Of a stretch of 64,000 bases of DNA, positions 1 to 7,591 are shown piece by piece (the first letter of the stretch is position 1; each line of letters begins with the position of its first letter). The translations under genes and the position numbers were made by a program. The notes under the pieces were generated by a model. That model made no database searches. It was given only the letters and a program-made list of their open reading frames with translations, and was not told the origin of the DNA. The stretch comes from Hymenobacter citatus (lineage in GTDB: Bacteria; Bacteroidota; Bacteroidia; Cytophagales; Hymenobacteraceae): NCBI RefSeq assembly GCF_014333615.1, contig NZ_JACSCY010000001.1, positions 62,001 to 126,000 on the forward strand, given 5' to 3'.

Positions 1-531
1 TGGGATGTGCAGCTCATCAAGGACGACGCCACACAGAATGCCTTTGCTACTCCCGGTGGCCACATCTATGTGTTCTCGGGTCTGATCAAGTTTCTGGACA
101 ACGAAAACCAGCTGGCGGGCGTGCTGGGCCACGAAATCGCGCACGCCGACCGGCGCCACAGCATTCAGCAATTGCAGCAGCAATTTGGTATCAGCTTGCT
201 TTCCAATATCCTGCTAGGTAAAAATCCTGGGCAGTTGGCGCAGATTGCCGCTGGCTTGGGGCAGCTGCGTTTCAGTCGGGGCTTTGAAACTGAGGCGGAT
301 AAGTATTCTACCATTTACCTCAACGGCACACGGTATTATTCCTGCGATGGGGCGGCAGGCTTTTTCATCAAGGCCGAGAAGCAAGGTGGAAGCAGCACGC
401 CCGAGTTTTTGAGCACGCACCCCAACCCTGGCTCACGCGTCACCAACATTCAGAAAAGCGCCCAACAACTTGGTTGCACGGGCAAAACGGTAAACAACAG
501 CAACTTCCTGGAGTTGCAGAAGTTGCTGTAA
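1..531 (+). CDS. M48 family zinc metalloprotease, C-terminal part (5' end outside window)
   Basis: The reading frame is open from the window edge, so the true start lies upstream. The HExxH zinc site (GHEIAHADRRH) is encoded at about 127-159, and the ETEAD sequence at about 289-303 supplies the third zinc ligand Glu typical of peptidase family M48. The preceding segment (NAFATPGGHIYVFSGL) is the strand before the active-site helix in M48/Oma1/BepA-like proteases. Family members degrade misfolded envelope or membrane proteins and are often lipoproteins; the signal sequence cannot be seen here. The C-terminus carries the usual THPNPGSRV motif, so this end looks intact. Confidence 0.93.
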   Translation, partial: WDVQLIKDDATQNAFATPGGHIYVFSGLIKFLDNENQLAGVLGHEIAHADRRHSIQQLQQQFGISLLSNILLGKNPGQLAQIAAGLGQLRFSRGFETEADKYSTIYLNGTRYYSCDGAAGFFIKAEKQGGSSTPEFLSTHPNPGSRVTNIQKSAQQLGCTGKTVNNSNFLELQKLL

Positions 532-677
532 GTGGCTATTCAACTTGTGGTCGTGCATGTTGTTGCTGTTTGGGACCTGCCTATGGAGTAGCTGCAAAAA
601 CGTAGGGTAGGGCCGCGCGTGCAAAACCTCCCGTTTTTTTGCAGCTTGCGGCTCTTTCGCTTCTTTCTCAAACCCCG

Positions 678-1706
678 TTGGCTGAATCTCCTGCCGCCGT
701 CCGTTTCGTTGTTTGTGGAGTGGGACACATCGGCCGCCGCCACGCGGCGCTGGTTGCCCGCCAGGCCGGCGCGCAACTGGTTGCCCTCATCGACATCAAT
801 CCGGCCTTGCCCGCCTCGGTGGCAACGGAGTTTCCCGACATACCGGTTTTTGCGTCGCTGGATGCCTACCTAGCGGCCGGTCCCGCTGCCGATGTGCTGA
901 CCATTGCGACTCCCAACCATCTGCACGCGCCGCAGGCGCTGGTTGGCTTGCAACACGGCCTGCATGTGGTGGTAGAAAAGCCCCTGGCCCTGCGCACCGC
1001 CGATGCTCAGGCCGTGGTAGAGGCCGCCACCCAGGTAGGGCGGCTGGCGTTTGGGGTGATGCAGAACCGCTACTCGCCCCCTGCCCGCTGGCTGAAGCAA
1101 ATTTACGAAGAAGGTCGCCTTGGTCAGATATACCTCGTGCAAATCAACTGTTTCTGGAATCGCGACGCCCGGTATTACCAGCCGGGCAGCTGGCGCGGCA
1201 CGCAGGCGCAAGATGGCGGCACGCTGTTCACGCAGTTCAGCCATTTCATAGACCTGCTGTATTGGGTATTCGGCGACATCACCAACATTGCGGCCCGCTT
1301 CTACGATTTCAATCATCAGGGCCTCACAGAGTTCGAAGACTCAGGGCTGGTGACATTTGACTTGGCGCGCGGTGGCGCAGGTACCTTGCAGTACAGCACG
1401 GCCGTGTGGGATCAGAACCTGGAAAGCTCGCTGACCGTGGTGGCCGAGCACGGCAGTGTGCGTCTGGGCGGCCAGTATCTGGATCAGGTGGCTGCCTGTC
1501 ACCTGCGCAATTATGAGCTGCCCCCCTTGCCGCCTACCAATCCAGCCAATCACTATGGCACCTACCAGGGTAGCGCCGCCAACCACGTGCAGGTGATTGA
1601 CGACATCGTGCAGGCAGTAAAGCACCCCGCTGGTGTGATGACCAATGCCTCGGAGGGCGTGAAAGTGGTGGAGATAATAGAGCGTATCTACCAATTGCGA
1701 GGGTAG
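678..1706 (+). CDS. Gfo/Idh/MocA family NAD(P)-dependent oxidoreductase
   Basis: The N-terminus is a Rossmann fold with CGVGHIGRRHA as the dinucleotide-binding glycine motif. VVVEKPLALR is the conserved EKP motif of the family, whose lysine takes part in catalysis, and a GFO_IDH_MocA C-terminal domain follows. Members oxidise or epimerise sugars and nucleotide sugars; the substrate cannot be read from the sequence. No ATG lies near the expected start. TTG at 678 is the best in-frame choice (about 342 aa), and TTG at 639 is possible. The closest homologues I recall sit in polysaccharide loci, which would fit the glycan genes in this window. Confidence 0.9.
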   Translation: MAESPAAVRFVVCGVGHIGRRHAALVARQAGAQLVALIDINPALPASVATEFPDIPVFASLDAYLAAGPAADVLTIATPNHLHAPQALVGLQHGLHVVVEKPLALRTADAQAVVEAATQVGRLAFGVMQNRYSPPARWLKQIYEEGRLGQIYLVQINCFWNRDARYYQPGSWRGTQAQDGGTLFTQFSHFIDLLYWVFGDITNIAARFYDFNHQGLTEFEDSGLVTFDLARGGAGTLQYSTAVWDQNLESSLTVVAEHGSVRLGGQYLDQVAACHLRNYELPPLPPTNPANHYGTYQGSAANHVQVIDDIVQAVKHPAGVMTNASEGVKVVEIIERIYQLRG

Positions 1707-1767
1707 GGCGCCACGGTCCGGGTAGGTTTGCGCCCGTATATAGTCAGACACTCCAACGGATGGCTAT

Positions 1768-2556
1768 ATGACGACGACACCCTACGAACAGCAAGCCTAC
1801 GCCGAGCTGCAAGCGTGGCAAAAACGGATGCAACGGCCACCCTCCTGGCTGAACCGACTAACGCACCGTGTACAAACCCGACTGAATGGCCTGCTGCCCG
1901 AACGCGTGCACCAAGCTGTGACAGCCACCATCAAGCACATGGTGCGCGGCGTGCTGGCAGGCTCTACCTACATCACGCGTCGGCCCTTGCTAGTGGCCTC
2001 TTTGCAAGAGCGGGAAACGTTGGTGGAAAGGCGCATCCGGTACTACCGCCATGCGGCCACCGTGGAGGGGGCTGCCACGGGCGCCGGCGGATTTCTGCTC
2101 GGATTAGCCGATTTTCCGCTACTATTGGGTATCAAGCTCAAGCTATTGTTTGATATAGCGGCACTCTATGGGCACGATGTACGTGTGTACCCAGAACGCC
2201 TGTACCTGCTCTATATCTTTCAACTTACGTTTTCCAGCCAGCATACGCGCACTGTAGTATACCGCCGACTAGCTAACTGGGACGCATACGTGAAAACGCT
2301 CCCACCTACAGCCGCTGAGTTTGATTGGCGCACGTTTCAGCAGGAATACCGCGATTATATTGATCTGGCCAAGCTGGCGCAGCTACTCCCGGTGGTAGGC
2401 GCTGCGGTGGGCGCAGTGGCCAATTATCAACTTCTGGAGCAGTTAGGTAAAACGGCTCGCAATTGCTACCGGCTGCGCTGGTTGGGCAAACAACAAATTG
2501 AGCGGATGGCTAGCGTAGGCAAGGACCAGCCGACACGTCGGCTGCAATTTGATTGA
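1768..2556 (+). CDS. EcsC family protein
   Basis: This 262-residue protein shows the EcsC signature: an amphipathic N-terminal helix region, then a glycine/alanine-rich stretch (EGAATGAGGFLLGLADFPLLLGI) and a second hydrophobic GAAVGAVANYQLL segment near the C-terminus. Bacillus EcsC is encoded with an ABC transporter, but Bacteroidota members usually stand alone as here and their role is unknown. The ATG lies 61 bp after the oxidoreductase stop, so the two could share a transcript. The 3' end overlaps a possible antisense small ORF (2510-2695). Confidence 0.85.
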   Translation: MTTTPYEQQAYAELQAWQKRMQRPPSWLNRLTHRVQTRLNGLLPERVHQAVTATIKHMVRGVLAGSTYITRRPLLVASLQERETLVERRIRYYRHAATVEGAATGAGGFLLGLADFPLLLGIKLKLLFDIAALYGHDVRVYPERLYLLYIFQLTFSSQHTRTVVYRRLANWDAYVKTLPPTAAEFDWRTFQQEYRDYIDLAKLAQLLPVVGAAVGAVANYQLLEQLGKTARNCYRLRWLGKQQIERMASVGKDQPTRRLQFD

Positions 2557-2695
2557 GCAGGCACTGATACACGGCAGCCGCGGTGTTGGGCCAACCGGGG
2601 CGCCCTACCAACTGCTGCGCCTGCTGACGCAAGATGGCCTCCAGGTAAATTTCATTTTGAAACAGGTTTTCTACGGATGGTTTGGGCTGGGCCAC
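2510..2695 (-). CDS. Possible small hypothetical protein, 3' end antisense to the EcsC gene
   Basis: The 61-codon frame starts with GTG and gives a soluble, evenly composed peptide (FQNEIYLEAILRQQ, then GRPGWPNTAAAVYQCLL) that reads more like a real protein than most shadow frames. Most of it lies outside the neighbouring gene, and its last 47 bp overlap the EcsC 3' end on the other strand. I do not recognise a family. It may be a genuine small gene or a chance frame. Confidence 0.35.
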   Translation of the reverse strand: MAQPKPSVENLFQNEIYLEAILRQQAQQLVGRPGWPNTAAAVYQCLLNQIAADVSAGPCLR

Positions 2696-2888
2696 TGAAA
2701 TGCTTTTTTCTATGAGGCATATACCTACGAAAAGAGATTTTTATTGGATTTACGAACAGTGTAAAATTTTGTCTTTCGTATTGGAATGGAACAAAAAGGT
2801 AAAAGGCTGAATCTGCCGCCATGCGCTGCCTCATACTTGTTTTATTCTGCTGTTATTTTGCTTTTTTGCATACAACCACGAAATAAAA

Positions 2889-2921
2889 TTTGCATTAAAG
2901 GCCTGCCTTTTGCTATACTTT
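2889..2921 (+). promoter_or_regulatory. Candidate Bacteroidota promoter for the gene at 3000
   Basis: TTTG at 2889-2892 is followed after 21 bp by TATACTTT at 2914-2921. This is close to the Bacteroidota sigma-A pattern TTTG-N(17-23)-TAnnTTTG. The surrounding region (2700-2960) is AT-rich, and the site would give a leader of about 70 nt. Nothing else recognisable lies between 2700 and 2999. Confidence 0.4.
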
Positions 2922-2999
2922 CAAAAAGAGACAATGATCAAATTGTTCTAAACGCGCTTGCCGTCCTTCCTGCTGATTTTCTTACTCTACACCCACCCT

Positions 3000-3527
3000 A
3001 TGCATCTACAGTTACTCGCTACTACACCAGCACTTTCTGTTTTTTATGATGCTGAAAATGACTGGCTATACTTGGATTGGCAAGGCGACCTGACCCTGGA
3101 ATCAGTGCAAGAGGGCTGCGTAGCCGTGGCGCAATGCTTCCTGCAAAAGAACTACGTGCGCGTGCTCAACGATAATAGCAGTGTTACCAGCCTGTCGCCG
3201 GAAGTGGCCTCCTGGTTGGCAGCAGAGTGCCTGCCACGCCTGAAGCTGTCCACAATTGAATACATTGCCTGGACGTACTCGCCCAACATAGATACCCAAT
3301 CGTGGACTAATACTGCTGTATATCAGATAGAAGGACCAGTGGTGGTTATGTTCGATGACGTAGAGTCGGCCTATGCTTGGCTGCGTGAGGTGAAGTTTCG
3401 CTTCCGTGGGTCGCTTTCTACGCAACACTCGCCCACCATGGAGATTCAGAACAAACTGCTCACCGAGTCGGAAATGGAGTTCCATTGGCCCAGGCAGCAG
3501 TCTGCACTCTCGGGTGTAGCTGTATAA
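3000..3527 (+). CDS. Hypothetical protein with SpoIIAA/STAS-like fold
   Basis: The protein has 175 residues from the ATG at 3000. An in-frame alternative start upstream would add a spurious hydrophobic stretch. The pattern of a strand motif (NDWLYLDWQGDLT), a repeated alternation of strands and helices, and a late DDVESAYAWLREV helix is what SpoIIAA-like/STAS proteins of Cytophagales look like. In such proteins this domain is thought to bind hydrophobic ligands or partner proteins. No catalytic motif is visible and no specific role can be assigned. It converges with rpiA, leaving 32 bp between stops. Confidence 0.7.
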   Translation: MHLQLLATTPALSVFYDAENDWLYLDWQGDLTLESVQEGCVAVAQCFLQKNYVRVLNDNSSVTSLSPEVASWLAAECLPRLKLSTIEYIAWTYSPNIDTQSWTNTAVYQIEGPVVVMFDDVESAYAWLREVKFRFRGSLSTQHSPTMEIQNKLLTESEMEFHWPRQQSALSGVAV

Positions 3528-3559
3528 CAGAACGCAGCAACCTCCTACCTGTTTTGCTG

Positions 3560-4306
3560 CTACCGTGGAAGGTCGGTGAAAGACGCTATAGGCACAGGCG
3601 TTGCGCCAGCTTGTATTACCTGCACTTGCTCGCCGTGGGCTACCAGCGCGGCGTTGGCCAAACCTAAAAATAGCCCGTGTTCTACCAAGCCGGGAATGGT
3701 CTTGAGCTGCGTGGCGAGCTGCTTCGGGTCGTTTATCTGCCCGAAATGGCAGTCTACTAACAAGTTGCCTTGGTCAGACAGTATATGCTGCGCGGCGTCA
3801 GTTTTGCTGACGCGCACCACAGGGTTGGCCCCCAGCTCCGCCACGGCATCCATCACCCAGGGTAGGGCAAACGGCACCACTTCCAAGGGTAGCGGAAACT
3901 TACCCAATTGCGGCACCGCTTTCGACGAATCGGCTACGATCAGGAGGTAGTTGGATGCCGTAGCCAATACTTTTTCGCGCAGTAGTGCCCCGCCGCCGCC
4001 TTTAATCAGGCGCAGCTGTGGGTCCAGTTCATCGGCGCCATCTACTGTCAAGTCGAAGCGCATACCACGCTGAGGTGGCACCAGCGGAATCCCTACCTCG
4101 CGGGCTAGAGTGGCACTGGCTTCGGAGGTGGCCGTAGCCTGCACACGCAACTGGCCGGTGCGCATGGCCTCACCCAGCGCCCGAATGAAAGGCGCCGCCG
4201 TGCTACCCGTGCCCAGGCCTACCAGCATGCCATCGCGCACCCAACGGAGGGCAGCAGTAGCGGCGGCTTGTTTTTCCAGTTCTTGCGGGGTAGGCGTAGT
4301 AGACAT
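3560..4306 (-). CDS. rpiA: Ribose-5-phosphate isomerase A
   Basis: Interconverts ribose 5-phosphate and ribulose 5-phosphate in the non-oxidative pentose phosphate pathway. The 248-residue protein has the phosphate-binding GTGSTA loop (residues 32-37), the catalytic DGADE motif (89-93) and KGGGGALLREK (102-112), all diagnostic of RpiA. The ATG at 4306 was chosen because homology begins there; the open frame continues upstream without conserved sequence. Length is normal for the family. Confidence 0.96.
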   Translation of the reverse strand: MSTTPTPQELEKQAAATAALRWVRDGMLVGLGTGSTAAPFIRALGEAMRTGQLRVQATATSEASATLAREVGIPLVPPQRGMRFDLTVDGADELDPQLRLIKGGGGALLREKVLATASNYLLIVADSSKAVPQLGKFPLPLEVVPFALPWVMDAVAELGANPVVRVSKTDAAQHILSDQGNLLVDCHFGQINDPKQLATQLKTIPGLVEHGLFLGLANAALVAHGEQVQVIQAGATPVPIASFTDLPR

Positions 4307-4333
4307 GGCAGTTGATGAGTTGAAAGGGTAGGG

Positions 4334-4341
4334 CGAAGGTA
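4334..4341 (-). promoter_or_regulatory. Candidate -7 element upstream of rpiA
   Basis: Read on the minus strand the site is TACCTTCG, one base from TAnnTTTG. It lies about 28 bp upstream of the rpiA ATG. The same octamer occurs before two other genes in this window (28818-28825 and 62910-62917). No clear TTTG -33 element is visible, so confidence is low. The rest of 4342-4455 shows nothing else. Confidence 0.3.
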
Positions 4342-4455
4342 GCAAGTGACTATCCGAATAAGAAATGAACGGGGTAGAAGAACCGCATTTCAAAAAGACA
4401 AACATATCATTCCAGGCACAGCCAGGGATGAGATGATGCCTGAAAACCACAGGGC

Positions 4456-5925
4456 TCAGCGGCCGCGCAACTTGCGTAGCCACGGCTTGGCCTCGGGCAC
4501 TAAGCCCAATACCAGTAGCAAGCCGCCATACAGCCCCGTGAGTACCACGGAGCGCATGGCCATGGTAACAAGGTAGGAATGCACAAACGGCACCAGCCAC
4601 GCCGCTGTGCCGGCTACGGCTGCTACCACCAGCACCCCGACAATACGCCACGTGAAGGGCTGCATCCGGTAGCTGTGCCACACAAACCACGTGCGCGCCA
4701 GGTTGATGCCCGCCAGTGCCAGCAGCGCCGCCAGTGCCGCACCCGTCAGTCCAAACCGCGGAATCAGCAACAGGTTCAGTCCGACCGTAGCGAGTGCCAG
4801 CGACGCGTTGAATATCAAATCGTAGCGGTAGCGCGGCGAAGTCACGACGATTAGCCCATTGAGGCCCGTGATGCTGTCGAGCAAGCGACCGGCCAGCAGG
4901 AGCAAGACCGCCACCGTGCCCGCCGCGTAGGCCGGCCGGTGAATCAAGTGGTAAATAAAATCCAGATTCAGGCCGATGCCCAGGGCCAGCCAGCAGCCCA
5001 GCACTGTGAGCAGGCGCGTGGTGTTGCGGTAGAAAGCCGCCATGCGCGGCAGGTCCTGGTCTTTCCAGTAATCGGCCAGCAGCGGAAACGCAATTTTGTT
5101 GAGCGCCCGCGAAGGAATAACCAGCGCAATGCTGATGTTGCTGGCAATAGCATAGATGCCCGCCGCCGCCAGGCTTTCCTTGGAGCCCAGCATCAGGGCA
5201 TCGATAGTGGTGATGACGGTGCCGGAAATATTGGAGAGCAGCGCAAACGCCCCAAAACCCAGCAGTTCGCGCACAGGCCGCACGTGTAGCACCGCCCGCG
5301 TAGGCCGCAAATGCAGCTCCCGAATGTAGGCAAGGTAGGCCGTTAGTAGCAGCGTAAGTCCGCTATTCACCCCTAGGTAGGCCAACACAAACTGCGGGAA
5401 GGAAATGTAGCCCAGACCAAACAGCAAGGCCACACCCGCAATCAGCACGCGCAGCAGCACCTCCTGCAAAAACGACGAAAACGCCGTGTGGTACAGCCCT
5501 TTCAGGTAGGCATCCTGCAAGGAATAAAGCAGCGTAAAGAAGGCCAGTACGGCTATCCAGGGGTAGTAAGCGGCTATGGCGGCTCGCTCGGTGTAGAGGC
5601 TGAGCAGCAGCGGCTTACCCAGGAAAAACAGCGCCGTCATTACCCCAAACCCTAGCAGCGGTACTCCCAGCAAGAGCGGCAAAAAACCGTGGTGGCGCCG
5701 CTCGGCATCGCGAAAGTAGGGGAAGAACCGAATGCCCGCGCTGGCAAACCCAAAGGCCGAGAGCTGGGCGTAGATGGTGGCAATACTCACCAGCACCTGC
5801 ACAAGACCCAGCTGCCCTGGTTCCAAAAACCGCGGCAGCAGAAACGTGGTGTTCACGAACCCCAGCCCCAGCCCGAAGTAGGAAATGATAGTATTACGCA
5901 GCCCCTGCCGCCGAACGATGCCCAA
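4456..5925 (-). CDS. Polysaccharide flippase / oligosaccharide transporter (MATE-like, Wzx type)
   Basis: About 489 residues form 12-14 hydrophobic segments with the N-terminal pattern of Wzx/MurJ-like exporters (RQGLRNTIISYFGLGLGFVN). Such proteins flip lipid-linked oligosaccharides across the inner membrane. Homology starts at GIVRRQG, which points to TTG at 5925. The open frame continues to 6009, but those extra codons come from a TCACCATTT-type simple repeat. The gene follows a polysaccharide deacetylase in the same direction, consistent with surface-glycan assembly. Confidence 0.88.
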   Translation of the reverse strand: MGIVRRQGLRNTIISYFGLGLGFVNTTFLLPRFLEPGQLGLVQVLVSIATIYAQLSAFGFASAGIRFFPYFRDAERRHHGFLPLLLGVPLLGFGVMTALFFLGKPLLLSLYTERAAIAAYYPWIAVLAFFTLLYSLQDAYLKGLYHTAFSSFLQEVLLRVLIAGVALLFGLGYISFPQFVLAYLGVNSGLTLLLTAYLAYIRELHLRPTRAVLHVRPVRELLGFGAFALLSNISGTVITTIDALMLGSKESLAAAGIYAIASNISIALVIPSRALNKIAFPLLADYWKDQDLPRMAAFYRNTTRLLTVLGCWLALGIGLNLDFIYHLIHRPAYAAGTVAVLLLLAGRLLDSITGLNGLIVVTSPRYRYDLIFNASLALATVGLNLLLIPRFGLTGAALAALLALAGINLARTWFVWHSYRMQPFTWRIVGVLVVAAVAGTAAWLVPFVHSYLVTMAMRSVVLTGLYGGLLLVLGLVPEAKPWLRKLRGR

Positions 5926-5930
5926 GGTGA

Positions 5931-6064
5931 GTGGTGAAATGGTGAGAGGTGAAATGGTGAGCTTGACGTTCTGATGGTGCCAGCGGTACAAGTTTGACGT
6001 TGTGGCCACACCACGGGTGCCGCCACAACGTCAAACTCACCATTTCACCATTTCACTACTCACC
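5931..6064. repeat. TCACCATTT-type simple repeats flanking a 16-bp inverted repeat
   Basis: GTGAAATGG/GGTGAG-type short repeats lie at 5931-5966 and, in the opposite orientation, at about 6037-6064. Between them is an inverted repeat with 16-bp arms (AGTTTGACGTTGTGGC at about 5990, and its complement ending near 6036) around a 14-15 bp spacer. The left block is read as the possible N-terminal extension of the flippase, and the right block encodes the last residues of the deacetylase (SSEMVKW). The same simple repeat recurs at 40289-40509 and 47771-47804. Confidence 0.75.
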
Positions 6065-7407
6065 TCCGTGCCCGTCAGGAAGGCGGCGCTTCGGCTGCGA
6101 AGGTAGCGCATCAGCTCGTGGAACTGGCGCGGGCCGTTGTGCGTGTTGGCGGGGTCGAAGTTTTGGTTGTGCCAGAGTACCGTGCACACGCCGCCGAACA
6201 GTTCTATTTCCAGAAGCATCGGGAGCAGCGCGGGTAGCACTTCATTGGGGTCGAGTTGGAGATAGCGCGGGTTATGAAGCGTGGTGTCCATCACGTTCAG
6301 CGGAAGTTCGATGAAGTTGGTGCTGCCGTCGCACAGCAGATCATACGGAATAAAGGGTAAGCAATAGGAATTGCGAAAGCCAAAGTGTTCAGCAAAGCCG
6401 AGCGTCGAATCATACATAAAAGCAGCATTGTGCAGGCTAAGCGGCGTACGAAGCGGCACCCAACTTAGATAGTGAAAGCGGTTGCCCTGCGTATAAAAGG
6501 GTAAACGGGAGCGTTCCAATAGCAACTTAATTTCATTGATAGCTGTACCAATGCTGCCGTGTAAGGCCAATTCGGTACCTGTTGCGGCTAGTTGTTGCAG
6601 CCGCGGCAGAAGCCGCCCAATACGATAGTCAGCGTTGGGGGGGGCGTCAGCTGCTTTTCGGTGTTCGGTGAGGAAGAAAAACGTGCTTTTGGCCCCGTAC
6701 TGCGCTACCGCTTGCTGCACTTCTTCCAAGTTGTCCCAGGCGTCTTTCTGCGTGAAATGCCGCCACAACTGCCGCCCAAACCCTAGCCAGTCGCGGCGCT
6801 GTAGGGCGGCTTTGGCAGGCGCTTTCCAGGCGCTGTAGAGGTTGTCAACGTCGTGGGTAATGCAGGTGGCGAAGGGTGCATTATTAGTCCAGCGGCGCGG
6901 GGGTAGGGATTGGCCGGTTGCGTGCTCCACGGCCGTTTTCAGCACGTCGAAGTAGTAGTTGACTACTGGTATCGTCACGAAGTCGTACTGCTTTTGCACG
7001 CTGGCCGCGTAGGGGAATCGGCCATGCTGGTCGCGCTCCTCGCAGTAGTATTCCTGCCAGCCGCTAAGCAGAAAGAACGCCGCCGAAAGCACATCCGCGT
7101 GGATGATAGCACGACCTTCGGGTAACAAATCCGGCAGTGGTTTTTCAGGGTGCGGGTCGAAGAAAAACGGAATCTTTCGGCCCAACCATTTGCGGTAATT
7201 GGGCGCGGCCGGGTAGGGGCGTTGCTGTTCGAAAAAACCGTTAGATGCTTCTTGTACTAGGATTTGCGGCTGCGTGTCTGCGTAGCCGATGCTGATGTCG
7301 GGTAGCATGGGGTAGGCCATGCGCAGGTGCCGAAGTACGTAGGCTACGCGTGCTTCGCGGGAAACGGGAGCGGCGTAAGGAAGTGGCCAGTCGGGTGCGG
7401 TAGGCAT
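6037..7407 (-). CDS. Polysaccharide deacetylase family protein
   Basis: The protein has 456 residues from the ATG at 7407 (a TTG lies 3 bp upstream). The N-terminal 180 residues match the extra domain seen in Bacteroidota polysaccharide-deacetylase-like proteins. The NodB-type region begins with THDVD (residues 184-188), the metal-binding Asp pair, and includes a late ELALHGS segment with a candidate metal-ligand His. It may remove acyl groups from a surface polysaccharide. The final residues SSEMVKW are encoded by a TCACCATTT-type simple repeat, so the original C-terminus may have been overwritten. It lies upstream of the flippase in the same orientation. Confidence 0.85.
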   Translation of the reverse strand: MPTAPDWPLPYAAPVSREARVAYVLRHLRMAYPMLPDISIGYADTQPQILVQEASNGFFEQQRPYPAAPNYRKWLGRKIPFFFDPHPEKPLPDLLPEGRAIIHADVLSAAFFLLSGWQEYYCEERDQHGRFPYAASVQKQYDFVTIPVVNYYFDVLKTAVEHATGQSLPPRRWTNNAPFATCITHDVDNLYSAWKAPAKAALQRRDWLGFGRQLWRHFTQKDAWDNLEEVQQAVAQYGAKSTFFFLTEHRKAADAPPNADYRIGRLLPRLQQLAATGTELALHGSIGTAINEIKLLLERSRLPFYTQGNRFHYLSWVPLRTPLSLHNAAFMYDSTLGFAEHFGFRNSYCLPFIPYDLLCDGSTNFIELPLNVMDTTLHNPRYLQLDPNEVLPALLPMLLEIELFGGVCTVLWHNQNFDPANTHNGPRQFHELMRYLRSRSAAFLTGTEVSSEMVKW

Positions 7408-7454
7408 CAAGTAAATGTATTAGAAATACGGCTGTCATTCGGCCCATCATATCT

Positions 7455-7574
7455 GTCATCCTGAGCTTGCGAAGGACCTTCTCACGCTAGAACAAGTCGT
7501 TGGTACGTCTATCGTGCAGACGTACCAACGACCCGTTCTGCGGGCATAAGGTCCTTCGCTACGCTCAGGATGAC
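7455..7574. repeat. Palindromic intergenic element, family 1 (120 bp, with nested palindrome)
   Basis: The element starts GTCATCCTGAGCTTGCGAAG and ends with the near-complement, terminating in CTCAGGATGAC. Inside lies a second strong inverted repeat (TCGTTGGTACGTCT / AGACGTACCAACGA) that the 98-bp copies at 24176, 40328 and 46858 lack. It sits between the deacetylase and the S41 protease genes. No ORF is inside. It may be a MITE- or REP-like element. Confidence 0.9.
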
Positions 7575-7591
7575 AACTATGAAAATGGTGA

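Noticed and set aside
3533..3559. Terminator between the SpoIIAA-like gene and rpiA
   Set aside because: A 7-bp GCAGCAA/TTGCTGC stem with a 13-base loop and no T run is too weak to call.
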